From assembly GCA_937625935.1 (NCBI GenBank), contig OW569373.1, forward strand, positions 409,357 through 473,356: a stretch of 64,000 nt of DNA. Direction: 5' to 3'. A program made the position numbers and the translations under genes. This document shows positions 9,888 to 21,102 of the stretch, piece after piece. Under the pieces are notes generated by a model. It was not told the origin of the DNA, did not search any database, and saw only the letters and a program-made list of their open reading frames with translations. The number at the start of each line of letters is the position of its first letter. Position 1 is the stretch's first letter. Source of the DNA: Tetramitus jugosus. Its lineage: Eukaryota; Heterolobosea; Eutetramitea; Acrasida; Vahlkampfiidae.

Positions 9888-11785
9888 TTAGTAGGCAACG
9901 CCTTCAATGAGAGATTTGGATGTTGGATCGTAGAAGCGAAGCAAGATTTGATCGTACATGTTCTCTGCAATTTGCTCACGTGCATCCACATCATTGATCG
10001 TGTTCAAGTATTGTTCCTTGGCATCAGTGACTGTCTCCTTTGTTAATTCGTGCATGCCTATACCAGATGGATAGAATGGCTCACCATCAATGCCAATGAT
10101 AACAGGTATCCAGTTGATCTTGTTTGCCCTAATGAGCGCCATCTTCTTAAACTTGGCACTTAATTCCTCAGCAATCACTTCAAAGTCTTCAACTGAGCTT
10201 GTTCTAATGAATCGTTCAGCGTAGGCACGAAGTTCTTCTTGGTTTGCAGGATTACTGACATATTCCTTTTGAATAGGTGACAAATAATCAGTCATTTCAT
10301 CTTCCATCAGAGAAGGGTTCAACACTTGTTCATTAAATAGTTCTGCACCAGCATTCATAAAGGTTTGAATTCCTTGCTGTATCATGGAATCCATTCTTGG
10401 GTTTTGCAAATGGATAGTACTCTTCAATGCAAACTTTGGATTCAATACTCGGCGAAGCTCACTTGGTAGAGCAAGGGCGTTCTCTGCACCAGAGAGATTC
10501 TCACCATATGCAGCGTGCACTCTTTGAGAGAAGGATTGTCCGTTATTGGACAGGGAGTCTAGTGCGGAAATATAGTGTGTATCCTCATAGAATCCAAGGG
10601 CGCGGCTCTCACTTTGACGAAGTGCCTCATCAAAATCGTTCAACACAATGTGTTCATAGACATCTTCAGTCTTCTTTTCCTCCAACGTACTTCTGAAATG
10701 AACCTTAATCTTCTCGTTGATGGCAATCCAAAATTCGTTCTGTTCTGCTTCGGATAGTTTCGGCAATGCATTTTTGATTAGGGAGATAGGAACATGCTTC
10801 TTCGAATATTTTTCTTGGTCATATGGTGGTAGAGTAAAGAACTTTCTATCCAACATCACCTGATAAACTTCGAGAACTCTCACTGGATTATAAAGCTTGT
10901 GACATAATTGGATCAATTGATAGAAAACGGATAAATAAGCAGGGTTTGGTTTCGAGTTTCTTGTCACCCGCAACATCTCCTTCAAGAAGAAGAATCCTCT
11001 GCCCAAGTGTTCATTCAAGATGCAACAATCCATCAATCTGTTGAAAGTGACACTACTTGGTGTTATTCTTTGCTTTTGCATGTCGTTATAAATCTGAACC
11101 ACTTCGCCCATATAACCAATGTTCTTTGAGAATGTTTTGATGAGAGCAGTGTAAACTCTAACATCAGGTGATGCGGTAAATCGATGATATGCCTCAACAG
11201 CTGATTTGGTATCACCCGTCTTTGAAGCATCAAAAATTTGTTTTGCTAATTCCTTATTTCTATTGTTCATCTGGTGATCCTTTTGAACACCACTTGGGTT
11301 CAATTCCTTGTTCTTCTCAGCCAAAATCTTCTTGTTAGCTTTTGCGTTTGGAGTGAATCCATACACTGTTCTTGGTTGATTTGCCTTGTATTCGAACGAG
11401 TTCTTTCTTGGTCCTTCGACTCTATCCATTTCAACCTTGCCAAAATCCACTTTCGGGAAAAGTGTTCTGTGTGGCTTGCCCTTTGCTGGTTTACGTGGTC
11501 CCTTTGATCGACCCTTCTTTGTTCTCAACTGCGTTTGGAATGCGGCTAAACATTTGAGAAAAGGTGGTGGTTATTTAGCAATCGCTCAATCATTATCCAA
11601 TCGTCTCACACACAAGAATGAAAAAATGCAACTTGCATTTTCACACAAAAAAGCAAAAAGTGCGATGAGAGACATTGCAAAAGAATGCACATACCTGGAA
11701 ACAAAACTGATGAGGAGTGAGTAGTATGGCTCAATGGTTTGCCACAAATGAGTGCATTCTTAAATAACAGCTGTCTGGTCAACAT
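9888..11785 (-). CDS. Mitochondrial PPR-repeat protein, two exons
   Basis: A short first exon (11695-11785) encodes MLTRQLLFKNALICGKPLS and more, a clear mitochondrial presequence. A GTATGT...TTTAG intron (11546-11694) joins it in phase 1 to exon 2 (9888-11545), giving 582 residues. The first part of exon 2 is very basic (KKGRSKGPRKPAKGK). Pentatricopeptide-like helical pairs follow from about residue 115: VRVYTALIKTFSK, EVVQIYNDMQKQRITPSSVTFNRLMDCC, and further weaker repeats. PPR proteins bind single RNA strands and act in organelle RNA processing, editing or translation. The C-terminal 250 residues have no domain I recognise. No DYW or SMR tail is seen. It could be a mitoribosome-associated PPR protein, but that is not shown by the sequence. 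Confidence 0.75.
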
Positions 11786-11988
11786 TTTTCACAGGGTGAT
11801 GTCGTCTTGTTCGATTTCTGCGCTGCAAAAATTTTTGTTGTAACAGGTTGACTTTGCTTTTTTTTACTTTGGTTGAAGTTTCAATGCGAAAAATTTGCTC
11901 GCGACAGTCGGATTCTTTGCTGGCGAACGTTTTGTATTATTTTGATCTCTCTGCCCACACAAAGAAACTACAATAACTAGTTCAAATT

Positions 11989-13157
11989 ATGGTATGTGCA
12001 TCAATATAATTGAGGTGTGAACTGTGTTTAGTTCTCGATTGCCTTAATGCTGCATTTTATGTTTGAATCTATATAACTGTATCATCAACTGATTTCCTAA
12101 CAACAACAACAATGCTTTCATTTCTACTCTGACTTTCAACCCTATTTGCACACAACTCACCAATAATAATAGTCCAATTATTCTCCAAAGTCTCCAGTAG
12201 ACCCACGAAATTTCCCAAATTCTCCACAACAGCAGCAATACTCCTCTCCTATGGGTGGTAGTGCAGACAACAAGGACAACAACAACGTTGGTGGTAACAA
12301 CAATGAGCCAGTTCCTATTGACAAGACCAATTCCACGACTTTGTTTGTTGGTAACTTGCCATTCAACATGCGTGAGAATGAAATGGGAGACTTGTTTAGC
12401 AAGTTTGGAAAGATTAGACACGTCAAGGTTGGTATTGACAAGTACAGTGGAAAGAGCAGAGGTTATGGCTTTGTTGAATTTGAAGACAGAGTGGATGCTG
12501 AAGCTGCATTCAAAAAGTACAATGGTTATGATTTGATGGGCAGAGTGTTGCGTCTTGATTGGGACTTGGGTTTCGAAAAGAAGAGAGAAATGGGATACTC
12601 TGGTGAGCGTGGTGGTGATCGCGGTGGTGGTGACCGTGGCGGCAGAGGTGGCGGTGGCAGCAGAAGAGGCTTCGGAAGACCAATGTTCTCACGTGGAAGA
12701 AGATACTCTCCATATGGTGGTGCTGGTGGTGGTGGTGCCGGTGCTGGTGGTGGCAGAGGAAGAAGTCCTAGAAGATATTCCAGATCTCCTCCTCCAAGAA
12801 GACGCTACTCCAGATCTCCACCAAGAAGATATGAGAGAAATGAGAGAGGTTATGACAGATATGATAGATATGAAAGAAGACCACAATACAGTCCAAGAAG
12901 ACGTAGTCCAAGTCCACGTATGGGTGGTTCTCCTCCTCGCAGAGGTATGTTTCTTTAATGGATGATGAGTTGCGACAGTGAGCGCAAACAACACTTGATT
13001 CGAATGCTAACAATTTTTTTGTTTGTTTTTAGAGGCTTATCCAGGTGATCGCAGAAGCCCAGCCTACGATAGAAGATATTCCGGTTCTCCAGGATCACCT
13101 CCAAGAGGCGATGGACGCCGTGGTGGTTCTCCTCCAATGCAAGATATGAGACAATAG
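11989..13157 (+). CDS. RRM, RGG and RS-domain RNA-binding protein, three exons
   Basis: The coding model is an ATG at 11989-11991 directly followed by an intron (11992-12172), then exons 12173-12944 and 13033-13157. An RRM spans about residues 50-135, with RNP2 LFVGNLPF and RNP1 SRGYGFVEF. A Gly/Arg-rich RGG tract follows, and then RS/SP-rich repeats (RYSRSPPPRR and similar) to the end. This is the composition of SR-type splicing regulators and of hnRNP-like proteins, which bind pre-mRNA in the nucleus. The first intron lies exactly between the start codon and the rest, so the upstream end depends on which acceptor (12171-12172 or 12180-12181) is used; both are in frame. The last intron uses GTATGT and TTTTTAG. 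The long intron in the 5' coding region could allow autoregulated splicing, which is common in SR genes, but this is inference. Confidence 0.82.
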
Positions 13158-14059
13158 TTTCATCATATGATCACGAAAAATTGTCGATTGAGTCATTGAT
13201 TTGTTGCGCAAAATGAAGTCTAGAGTCTGATCGCGTCACACATGATTGCTCGATGTGTGACCTCCTCGTTTGTATGCACAAGACTATTTCTGGCCGTTGA
13301 ACAAGACATCCGACAACAACAGGACAACAACATTGTTTATCAACAGCAATATTATACAACACACTGTACAATACAATTTAGAAGACCAGCAACAAAGGTA
13401 ATCAAGAGAATCAAGAAGTTGTGTGGGCATATGCAATGATATTTCATTTGACGAAGGCGATTCGTCATCTTGTGGTCCATTCGTTCGTGTTTAAGGGAGC
13501 TATTGAAGGCAAGAAGTTGTTTGCATGTCAGTCATTATTTCTGGTTGGCAAGTTGGCAAGAGGAAAAGGTTTTCGTGTGTTTCAAGGAGAGGTTTCTAAT
13601 TAGATTTTGAGTGTTAAGACTATTCGCCTGAAGAGAAGATTTAGTGTTTGTGGAATAAATATGATGAGATTGACAAAATGGGATGATGAGTGAAAAACAA
13701 GGAGTGGGTTGAAAATGGATTGTATGTAGCTTGTAGTGTCCGTATCTGTTGTGCTTGTGTTCGACATGTCATAACAAACACAGCTTGTTGGTATTGCACT
13801 TGTCTTTCGTGTGTTGCTGAATTGGTATGTATACATATGCTCATCCTTCAAACAACTTATTTCTTTTGTGCTGTAATAAAACCACTGGTAAATAAGGCTC
13901 CACTGTCGTCATAACATTTGGTGTTTTCTTTCTTGGATTTTCCCGGCACGATGCAAAAAAACAGTCCAGTCCACACTTGAAGTTCAAAATTGCGAACGCA
14001 CCAACATTAATTGTGGGCAAATTTCTTTCAGTCAACATACCCAGAAACCCACAAACAAC
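13158..14059. other. Intergenic region, no gene seen
   Basis: The 902 bp between the RNA-binding protein and the MYND protein hold no ORF with recognisable features. It probably contains the 3' UTR of the former and the promoter and 5' leader of the latter. No repeat or RNA gene was recognised. Confidence 0.5.
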
Positions 14060-16021
14060 ATGAGCAACCTTTTACTGAAAGAAATTGAAGATTACTTCAA
14101 CGGTAAATATGGAGCTGGAGACAAGCCGCGTCTAGGACAAACCCAGGTAACTTTTGATGACCACGACAAAGCTTGCGACTTTTTGCAGAGGTTACGCCAA
14201 ATAGAACCTGTAACCAATGATGTAGCCGTCTTTATTGACTGCCTTACCTCTATTCAGACAATGACTCATCTTCATCTACCAAAACGTGCATCTCGAAACT
14301 TATTCGAAAAACACAAGGAAGCCTACAACTGTGTTTTATGTCACAGTGCAACACCTATTAGTGATAGCCATGTTATCTCCAAATGTCTCTTCAAACAACA
14401 TTGTTGGGGGTACAACAACGTACCATTTGCAGTTTCAGGATTGAAGGCTTCGTCTGGCGAGGATTCACTCTTTTGTGCTCCTCTGCTATGCAACAAGTGT
14501 GAGCAGCTGTTCAGTAGGTTTGAAGGACATGAAGATATAATTGCCAGAGACTTGAAGGAAAAGAAAGAGTGCACCTACGATTGGAAGTTTGTGAGTTTTG
14601 TTCTCTCTCTCAGTTTTAGAGCATTTTTTAGAAAGTCGTTGTTCGGGGGTGAAGAGTTGAAGTACTATCTGGAGGCATGGCGTTCTTTTCATCCTATGGT
14701 ATCACAACTTAGATCCGTGTTCAAATGGATGAGTACAAATATTAAGAGCTTCTCAGAAGCTCAACCAGATTTTACGCTGGAAGAGTGTGAAGGTATTGAT
14801 GAGTTTCTACCACTCTTTGTCATTGGTGCTCAACCATATGCGAGCCAACCAATATTTTCTGACGTACAAATTCTCAAAAAAGACATCAACTCAGCCGAAG
14901 GGGGGATTTGTACGTTTACACACACGAGATTCTTATCGTTTGCGGTTGCCTGGCCAAGGTTTACACATGGTTATATTATCCAAGAAGATGGTCTCCTGTA
15001 TCCTGATTGGTTCGGATATCAGAGAATTTTACCAAACGGTTGGAGGCACCAAAAATTGGGGTTGAAGTACGGATCACCGAATGTACTGAACAAGTTAGTT
15101 GTAGCTGATTCTGAGGCAAGTGAGAGTTCTAACCATTCAGATAAGATGTTAAGGTATGTTGAGAACTACAGTAGGACTCAAGCTCTCAAGATTGCCACAA
15201 CAATCACGCTTCCTACCAGGATTGGTTGCTTTTTCTTTTATGACCCGTGCAAATTGGAATTGCACATCAATAAGTACCAAACAGATATCGAGTGGAAGAC
15301 CGAGAAACAGCGCGCCTATGCAAATTTTACTGATATGAGCTACTGGCGTGTAGTTCAAATAGGAGTTAAGAACTTTATCCTCTTCCATATTTTTAATCCT
15401 CGACCAACGGCCATTCAAATTGAGTTATTCGAAATGAAAGGAGGCAGGCTCTACCATCACAACTACGGTCTTGTTGAATGGAGTCAAATAGATAAAATCT
15501 ACGGCTTAAGGGACTATCTCCTACGAGAAAGCAGATCTGAGAACTTACCAAAAGAGTTACCTGCAAGCTGGATGGAAAACATTCAAGCGCCAATAGAGGC
15601 AAATGAAATCGGTGACTACTTTAGCTATTTCAAATATCAATCACAAATGGGTGATACAAGCTTCAAAATGGGTGAATACTGCCTTGCACTTGTGTGTTTC
15701 AAGAGGGCGTTGTTAGCACTAGAAGCAATCGAATGTTCAAACCTTCAAATGGTTCGCTACTTTAAGCTACTGACGTATACCCAGTTACACGGGGCCGTAG
15801 ACAAACACCACATGTTGTTTGGTGACAAATTTATGTCATACCTGCCTGATGAGAGTAGCACTGCGGTCGATTTATCATGCAGACATTGTCAAAAACAACA
15901 TACCAGTAATTTTCCACTCAAGAGATGCATGGCATGCAAGAACGTGCTTTATTGCACTAGCAATTGCCAGAGAGATGATTGGCCGAGACACAAGACTGAG
16001 TGCGCTCAGCTGAAGAGGTAA
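14060..16021 (+). CDS. Zinc-binding protein with HNH-like region and C-terminal MYND finger
   Basis: This single-exon protein has 653 residues. Residues about 93-160 carry a Cys/His arrangement (NCVLCHSATPISDSHVISK, later LLCNKCEQLFSRFEG) that resembles an HNH-type zinc module, with a candidate catalytic-type His in SDSHVIS. The middle 430 residues have no domain I can name. The last 45 residues are a MYND zinc finger: CRHCQ, then CMACKNVLYCTSNCQRDDWPRHKTEC, with the full C4-C2HC ligand set. MYND fingers usually bind proline-rich peptides in transcription and signalling partners. Residues about 525-600 contain helical TPR-like pairs (FKYQSQMGDTSFKMGEYCLALVCFKRALLAL), a frequent companion of MYND. 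Whether the HNH-like part is a nuclease or only structural cannot be decided here. Convergent with the RCC1 gene, 63 bp away. Confidence 0.7.
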   Translation: MSNLLLKEIEDYFNGKYGAGDKPRLGQTQVTFDDHDKACDFLQRLRQIEPVTNDVAVFIDCLTSIQTMTHLHLPKRASRNLFEKHKEAYNCVLCHSATPISDSHVISKCLFKQHCWGYNNVPFAVSGLKASSGEDSLFCAPLLCNKCEQLFSRFEGHEDIIARDLKEKKECTYDWKFVSFVLSLSFRAFFRKSLFGGEELKYYLEAWRSFHPMVSQLRSVFKWMSTNIKSFSEAQPDFTLEECEGIDEFLPLFVIGAQPYASQPIFSDVQILKKDINSAEGGICTFTHTRFLSFAVAWPRFTHGYIIQEDGLLYPDWFGYQRILPNGWRHQKLGLKYGSPNVLNKLVVADSEASESSNHSDKMLRYVENYSRTQALKIATTITLPTRIGCFFFYDPCKLELHINKYQTDIEWKTEKQRAYANFTDMSYWRVVQIGVKNFILFHIFNPRPTAIQIELFEMKGGRLYHHNYGLVEWSQIDKIYGLRDYLLRESRSENLPKELPASWMENIQAPIEANEIGDYFSYFKYQSQMGDTSFKMGEYCLALVCFKRALLALEAIECSNLQMVRYFKLLTYTQLHGAVDKHHMLFGDKFMSYLPDESSTAVDLSCRHCQKQHTSNFPLKRCMACKNVLYCTSNCQRDDWPRHKTECAQLKR

Positions 16022-16084
16022 TTTGGTCAACTTTGTTTGACTTGATGTTCTTCATGATTGCTCTCACATATTCAGATACTGTTT

Positions 16085-17595
16085 TCATTCACCAGGAGTT
16101 TGCCCAATACAAATTGAAATGTCGCAAAAATTGCCCATTGACAAAACTTTCAGTAAATTCCTCGAGAACTCTTGAGACTTCATTTTGCTTCTGACGAAGT
16201 AAAGCACAGAATGTTGTTGACCACATGCAACTCTCATCTCCAAATCACGAGACATATTCATCTTGTTTTCAACAAACGATAATTTAAAAATACAAGCCCT
16301 TTGAAGTGTCACTGCTTGAGGAAGACTGAAAAATAATTGATCTGATTTTAAAAGGTCAGTGAACAACTCGTTGGTTATTGTGTCCCAATGAAATCATAAA
16401 ATATGTACATACTCACAGAATTGTATCCGCATGCAATAATTCTGTTGTCATCTGTCGTGCAGATTGAATGCCACGATCCGGCAGCAATTGTTTGAATACG
16501 ACTCGGTGGGTCCTTCATGACTGAATCAACAGAATCTGGAAATATTATACTCTTTCTATCCAGTGCATCCCGACTCGAAGTCATACCTACCAACTTTTGA
16601 ATAAGTGGTGATTCTCTAACCGACTGACATCGACGTTCTGCCTTCGGCTCCTGACCACACTCACCGTGGAAATTATTACCACAGAATAGAACTCTCTTCT
16701 GATAATCGAGAAACATGGTGTGATTATTACCACATTTCACATCTTCAATAAACGAATCATGCTGTATCTTGATCATATGTGGTACATGTTTGGTTCGATT
16801 TCTCTCGAGTGTCTGCTCCAATCCCAACTGACACGAGTCATTCATTCCAATTCCATAACACTGACCTGTCACAGTCAAAAATATTGTGTGACTATAACCG
16901 AGAGCAATACTCTTGATTGCATGAGGTATTGAACTGAGATACTCAAATCGCGTAAACTCCATTAGATACTGCGGTTGACGAGAGAGAGACGTATCGGATT
17001 CATCACTAATCTCACCCAGATTGCCACCTCGACTACATCCAGCGAACCACACGGACCCATCAGCACACAGAACAGCAGATGCCTGTGGTCCACAAAACAC
17101 ATTGACAACCACTGGAAAATCATCGTGATTCAACTGTGGATGAACAATGGGTCGATCCACTGATGCTGGCGATCCCAAACCAGAACTATGCTGTCCCTGA
17201 ACGCCCATTGTCAAAATAACAGGTTTACTTTGACGATCTCCCATGGAAACAGATGAACCATAGTACTCATTCTTTGCTTGACAAACGAAAAAGACATGAT
17301 TCTCTCCACATGCGACATCATGAACAAAGTACGTTTCATTCAATTCTTCGAGACCGAGTTGTGAGATGGCATTTGGTGGAATTGCACTATTGGACACGGT
17401 GACTATCCTTACCACATGTTCACCACTACCATATACTTGACCATTCTCACACAAGTACCAGGTCCTCGAGTTACCACAGACAATTTTTTTGATGGGTGCG
17501 GGCAATTGTGTGGAGGTTGTTGTGCTATCGTTGTTCACCTTGCTACTCTCGTAGGCAGTGTTCAAGATGTTATCATCATAGTACAGCTTTGTCAT
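16085..17595 (-). CDS. RCC1-repeat protein with a truncated BTB-like tail
   Basis: The large exon ends near 16424 at a GTGAGT donor. It encodes at least six RCC1 blades, for example ACGENHVFFVC, VFCGPQASAVLCADGSVWFAG, IALGYSHTIFLT, VKCGNNHTMFLD and IAAGSWHSICTTDDNRIIACGYNS. A second exon (about 16085-16320) continues with VACGQQHSVLYFVRSK and then FSRNLLKVLSMGNFCDISI, which looks like the first 20 residues of a BTB domain before a stop. RCC1 propellers act as exchange factors or protein scaffolds, and RCC1-BTB fusions are common in this kind of organism. The intron acceptor is uncertain: the obvious TTTTTCAG does not keep frame with the GTGAGT donor. The start is taken as the Met at 17595; an upstream exon is possible because the frame stays open to 17703 with no ATG. 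A decayed copy of the last exon lies at 23.2 kb on the opposite strand. Confidence 0.7.
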
Positions 17596-17703
17596 TGGTT
17601 GATCTCCTTGTTTTTTTCTCGTGTTCGCTCTCTGGCCAGATTTTTTTTTGTGCACGAGCGGAGAAAACTGTTCGCAAGGATCTGGAACTTGAGAAAAATA
17701 CAA

Positions 17704-18270
17704 AGCAAGAAAATCAGATCTCTGGAAGCAATCCCACTAATTCCTACCATGTTCACAAGTTTCGACAGAACCTTAGAAAATTACTAAAACTCTTTCAAGG
17801 TTGTGTTGTCAAAGAGGAATGAACAGAAATGATGCCAAAGTTATCCATGTTTCACCAGTATTGTTACCTCACCCAAGCCATTACACATAATTTCAGTCGA
17901 ATACTTAATCGATCGTAACTTCGATCCTGATTGTTAGTCTGTAATAAACATTCCTCCATACTGTATCGTGCGATCGATTAAGTATTGGCTTCATTCTATA
18001 TAGAACATTGAAAAGGTCCAGATATTACGAAGTATTTTCCCACTACTCCCTCAAATGAATAGATTTTCAAGTAGAAAAGCCTATTCAACGATAATAAGTA
18101 GACCTACAATGAATTAGATTCTTTGACTCTCCACACATGGAGGTAGTTCTAAAATGCTATAAAAGAACATACTTTGATTCACACACTATCAATATCAGGT
18201 GAGTTCATTAATGGTTATTGGGCATCAAAACTCTCATAGAAAGAAACATTGAAGATGACATTCTCCCTCT
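17704..18270. other. Intergenic region with a 16-bp inverted repeat
   Basis: No coding region is recognised. The 16-base sequence at 17900-17915 (AATACTTAATCGATCG) recurs as its exact reverse complement at 17971-17986, separated by 55 bases. This could be a hairpin, or the ends of a very small non-autonomous element. Confidence 0.5.
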
Positions 18271-18830
18271 TTTCTCTCGAGAATTTGTATGAACAGGCTT
18301 CTTTTCCGTCGAAAGAGAATCTTTCACATAGCATACAAGAGAATGATTGCTCAACTGAAGAGAAACTGGCTTCAATTTACCTGTCCAAAACTTCGTTTGC
18401 ATCGAATCACCATATCCTTTATCTTATTCTCTCCACTCATAGGTTTCATCACCATGACCAAAAGTTTTGTCACGCTTCTTGAGCACACTGGAAACATTCT
18501 CAGGTCCCAATAGCTTCTTAATGTCGTCCACTGACATGTTTTCATGCCATGGACGACCACCTTTCTTGTGTAATCAATACTGCGCTTGGGATCTTGTCAG
18601 TCCTCCTCTCTTTGTCACAGAATTCAACAAACTTATAGATACGGTCACCTTGGCCATCACACATGCAACAAAATATTGGTATTATTGTTTACCAGTTTTC
18701 CTTTACTAGTTAGTTGTGCACCTACCATTGCACCACTGTTGATTATCAACTTGTACAGTCACATTGAGCTCTATTTCGCAGATAAATCGTTTGAAATTCA
18801 GACAGGATCTGTGTTTAGATGTAAGAGATA
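18270..18830 (-). pseudogene. Coding-like fragment with a frame break, unrecognised
   Basis: On the minus strand three coding-like pieces line up. One ends VQVDNQQWCNG before a GTAGGT donor. Next comes GDRIYKFVEFCDKERRTDK after a possible CCAAG acceptor. The third is KKGGRPWHENMSVDDIKKLL, continuing to GHGDETYEWRE and a stop, which requires a one-base frame change near 18570. The residue composition is protein-like and unlike random AT-rich sequence. No family was recognised. It lies just beyond the 3' end of the LINE-like element and may be a host gene broken by it. Confidence 0.35.
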
Positions 18831-18841
18831 GCCGGGCTTTT

Positions 18842-18853
18842 CTGCGTACGCAG
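18842..18853. repeat. Perfect palindrome CTGCGTACGCAG
   Basis: This 12-base perfect palindrome sits directly beside a run of nine T on the plus strand (18854-18862). Read on the minus strand the order is poly(A) followed by the palindrome. It marks the likely 3' junction of the LINE-like element with the flank. Confidence 0.5.
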
Positions 18854-21060
18854 TTTTTTTTTAATTCAACAAATGGTGCTCACGCACCACGTTGCGGAAC
18901 TTTTATTTTTCTTTTGCGTGAGACCTGGCTTGCCTGCTCTCAATTGCCTAACATGATGTGGAGCTTGCCCAGTGGAGTGGCAGGATTCATTCGCTTCTTG
19001 GAATGTTGTTTTAATCCCTTCATGACTTTCTCACACCTTCCCTTCCAAAGATCTCTGTAGCCTTTGTGCTTAGGACCTTAGTAATAGTAACACATTGTTC
19101 ATTCGTGTCGTCCATCCGTTCCACTCGGTGCCTTGACAAATCATCAAGCACTTGTGTTGCATAGGTTATCCACCGTTTGTCGTTCTTGTTCTTCGGGAAT
19201 AGGAGGTTAGGTCGTTCTACCTCCACTTCTTCCTGATGTACAATTTCCACTGATACCCGAGTTGAGATATGGTCACTTATTGCGCCATTACAAACTATAG
19301 GCTCCACGTTGCCGATCAAAGTCAGCGCAGCTCTGTTCGCCCATGTGGAATCAATGCGGGAGACATTGTTCTATTATAGTAGGTGTGAAACCTATGTACG
19401 CCCAGTGCTTGGTTGATGTCATGCATATTGCAGCTGCTGACCATAGTATTCAATGAATTAGTGTTTGGGTCCTTTCTCTTCGACGTCCTATCTTCCTCTG
19501 ATACCACCGCATTATGGTCACCACCAAATAAAACTTTGCCAGCGACGGATACTCTGCACAGGATCAGGCTGATGCTCTCATAATGCTCTTTGTTTGCTTT
19601 ATGTGGACCGTAGTGGTTCCCTATCGTGAGTGTTTCGTTGCCACATATCACTGTGACTACTTGTAAACGGTCATCACTGTAAACAATCACATGACTTGAT
19701 ACCTACCTTGTGTTGATAATTGTTGCAACATACTTGCTAGGGAATTCGCAGAGGAGTATGCAGTCTATAGCTGCAAGTTGTTTCGTCAGCTTTGTCAGCT
19801 GATCCTGGTGTAAAATTCTTGTTTCTTGCAACAAGAGAATGTCCACATTCCCTTGCTTCAACATATTAATAATGTCAACGACCTTACCAGGTAGACCGTT
19901 GACATTGTACCAGACAACTCCTAACATAATGTAGAGTCGCCTCTTGGGGCTCTCGTTAAAGAGGCGTCCCTCTGTCGAATCGTTGGTAAGCGAGCAGGGG
20001 TATTGATCAATTGCCTTTAACCTCTCATTCATCTCATCCAGTTGAGAGCTTGCGCACCTTTTACCCCTCTTAACTGGTGTGTCTTGATTGTTCAGACATA
20101 TTTCTGCCAATTCATGGAATGCAGATGTGCTTGTTATAGCGCTAGTGCTCTTGCTGCGGCTACACTGCGGATATAGTGCCTGCTCGTCCTGCATCACTTC
20201 ATTACTCTGTGGTTGCAATGTGGATTCCCAGTTGCTTGCTTCGTCTTCCTGTCGAGGCTGAGTGTCGTCACTGCGTCTTGATTCTTCATTAGTTCGTCTA
20301 AGAGGTGTTCTCTTCGTCTTTCTCTTGGTCTTCGCTTGCAGGTTCTTAATGTCTTAGAGTTTTCATCATTTGCTCCATTTGAGCAACCTTTCTACTGAGT
20401 GCTTCGACCATCAGGATTAACTCCTTTCTAGTACTCTCTATCCTTTTGTAAACAGTGTAAAGTTACACATGAGGTTCCACTTTGTGTTCCATGTATTTGC
20501 TTACCTTCATTGACAACGAGGAATCTCCAACTACCGCTTGAGCATATGTTTATGACTTCATTGTCACAAACGCTGTGCTGTTTGTTAATACCACTTGCTG
20601 CACTTTGTCAGCACCGACCAGTGCTGAAACCTCTTCCTCTTTTTTGCCTTCTACCCCATACATGACAAGCTTTTTGTCGTTGTCAAGTCCTCTCTTGATA
20701 AATGCCTTGGCATTTTTCACACACTTTCTTGCATTGAAATGAGCCACAAACTCATATATTTCATCCTTCTTGATGTTGAGCCATGCAATGAACTCATTCT
20801 TCTCCCATTTGATTACCTGTACCCTTGTCACCCACGGGGCACACTTGCTTGCAATGTGTCTCGCTACCTCCCATGCAGACCCCTGTTGGTCGTTGCCCTT
20901 GATTACTACTTCACGGCGGTTGACTGAACCACCTTTTGGAAGTGTTGTCCACACTGCATGCCTGTTTTTGACATACTCACGTACCTCCATTGGAGAGGAT
21001 GGAATTTCCGTTTGTTTGCATTCGTTTTTTTTGAAATATTTCAAAAAAATTAAGCCTTTC
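18854..21060 (-). mobile_element. Degenerate LINE-like non-LTR retroelement
   Basis: Read on the minus strand, an ORF1-like protein (20550-21092) is followed by an endonuclease/exonuclease/phosphatase domain broken into three pieces. 20218-19703 has VVWYNVNGLPGK and DILLLQETR. 19690-19322 has VTVICGNETLTIGNHYGP and GGDHNAVV. 19319-19020 has the final SDH motif (GAISDHIS). The order N...QET...GDHN...SDH is that of the APE-type endonuclease of LINEs. A stop and a frameshift separate the pieces, and no reverse-transcriptase domain follows, so the element is internally deleted or 3'-truncated. The downstream end shows a nine-base poly(A) tract. The 5' end lies roughly 40-80 bp from tRNA-Val. A second copy of the same family lies at 22.4-22.8 kb. 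Confidence 0.75.
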
Positions 21061-21092
21061 TGCATATTCCAAATAAGGAAATTGGTGAACAT
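20550..21092 (-). CDS. LINE ORF1-like protein, probably non-functional
   Basis: This open frame of up to 180 residues contains MEVREYVKNRHAVWTTLPKG and a segment KCAPWVTRVQVIKWEKNEFIAW, followed by an alpha/beta-like stretch ending at a stop. The position upstream of the endonuclease in the same orientation suggests an ORF1 nucleic-acid-binding protein. The Pro-Met at about residue 35 may be the true start, since sequence conservation with the second copy begins just before it. I see no zinc knuckle. The tail ends before the endonuclease frame with about 330 bp of interrupted sequence between. Confidence 0.5.
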   Translation of the reverse strand: MFTNFLIWNMQKGLIFLKYFKKNECKQTEIPSSPMEVREYVKNRHAVWTTLPKGGSVNRREVVIKGNDQQGSAWEVARHIASKCAPWVTRVQVIKWEKNEFIAWLNIKKDEIYEFVAHFNARKCVKNAKAFIKRGLDNDKKLVMYGVEGKKEEEVSALVGADKVQQVVLTNSTAFVTMKS

Positions 21093-21102
21093 AACAATAT
21101 GA

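Noticed and set aside
12510-13013. Ser/Thr/His-rich antisense ORFs opposite the RS-domain gene
   Set aside because: They are shadows of Arg/Ser/Gly repeats. The plus strand has the RRM and correct introns.
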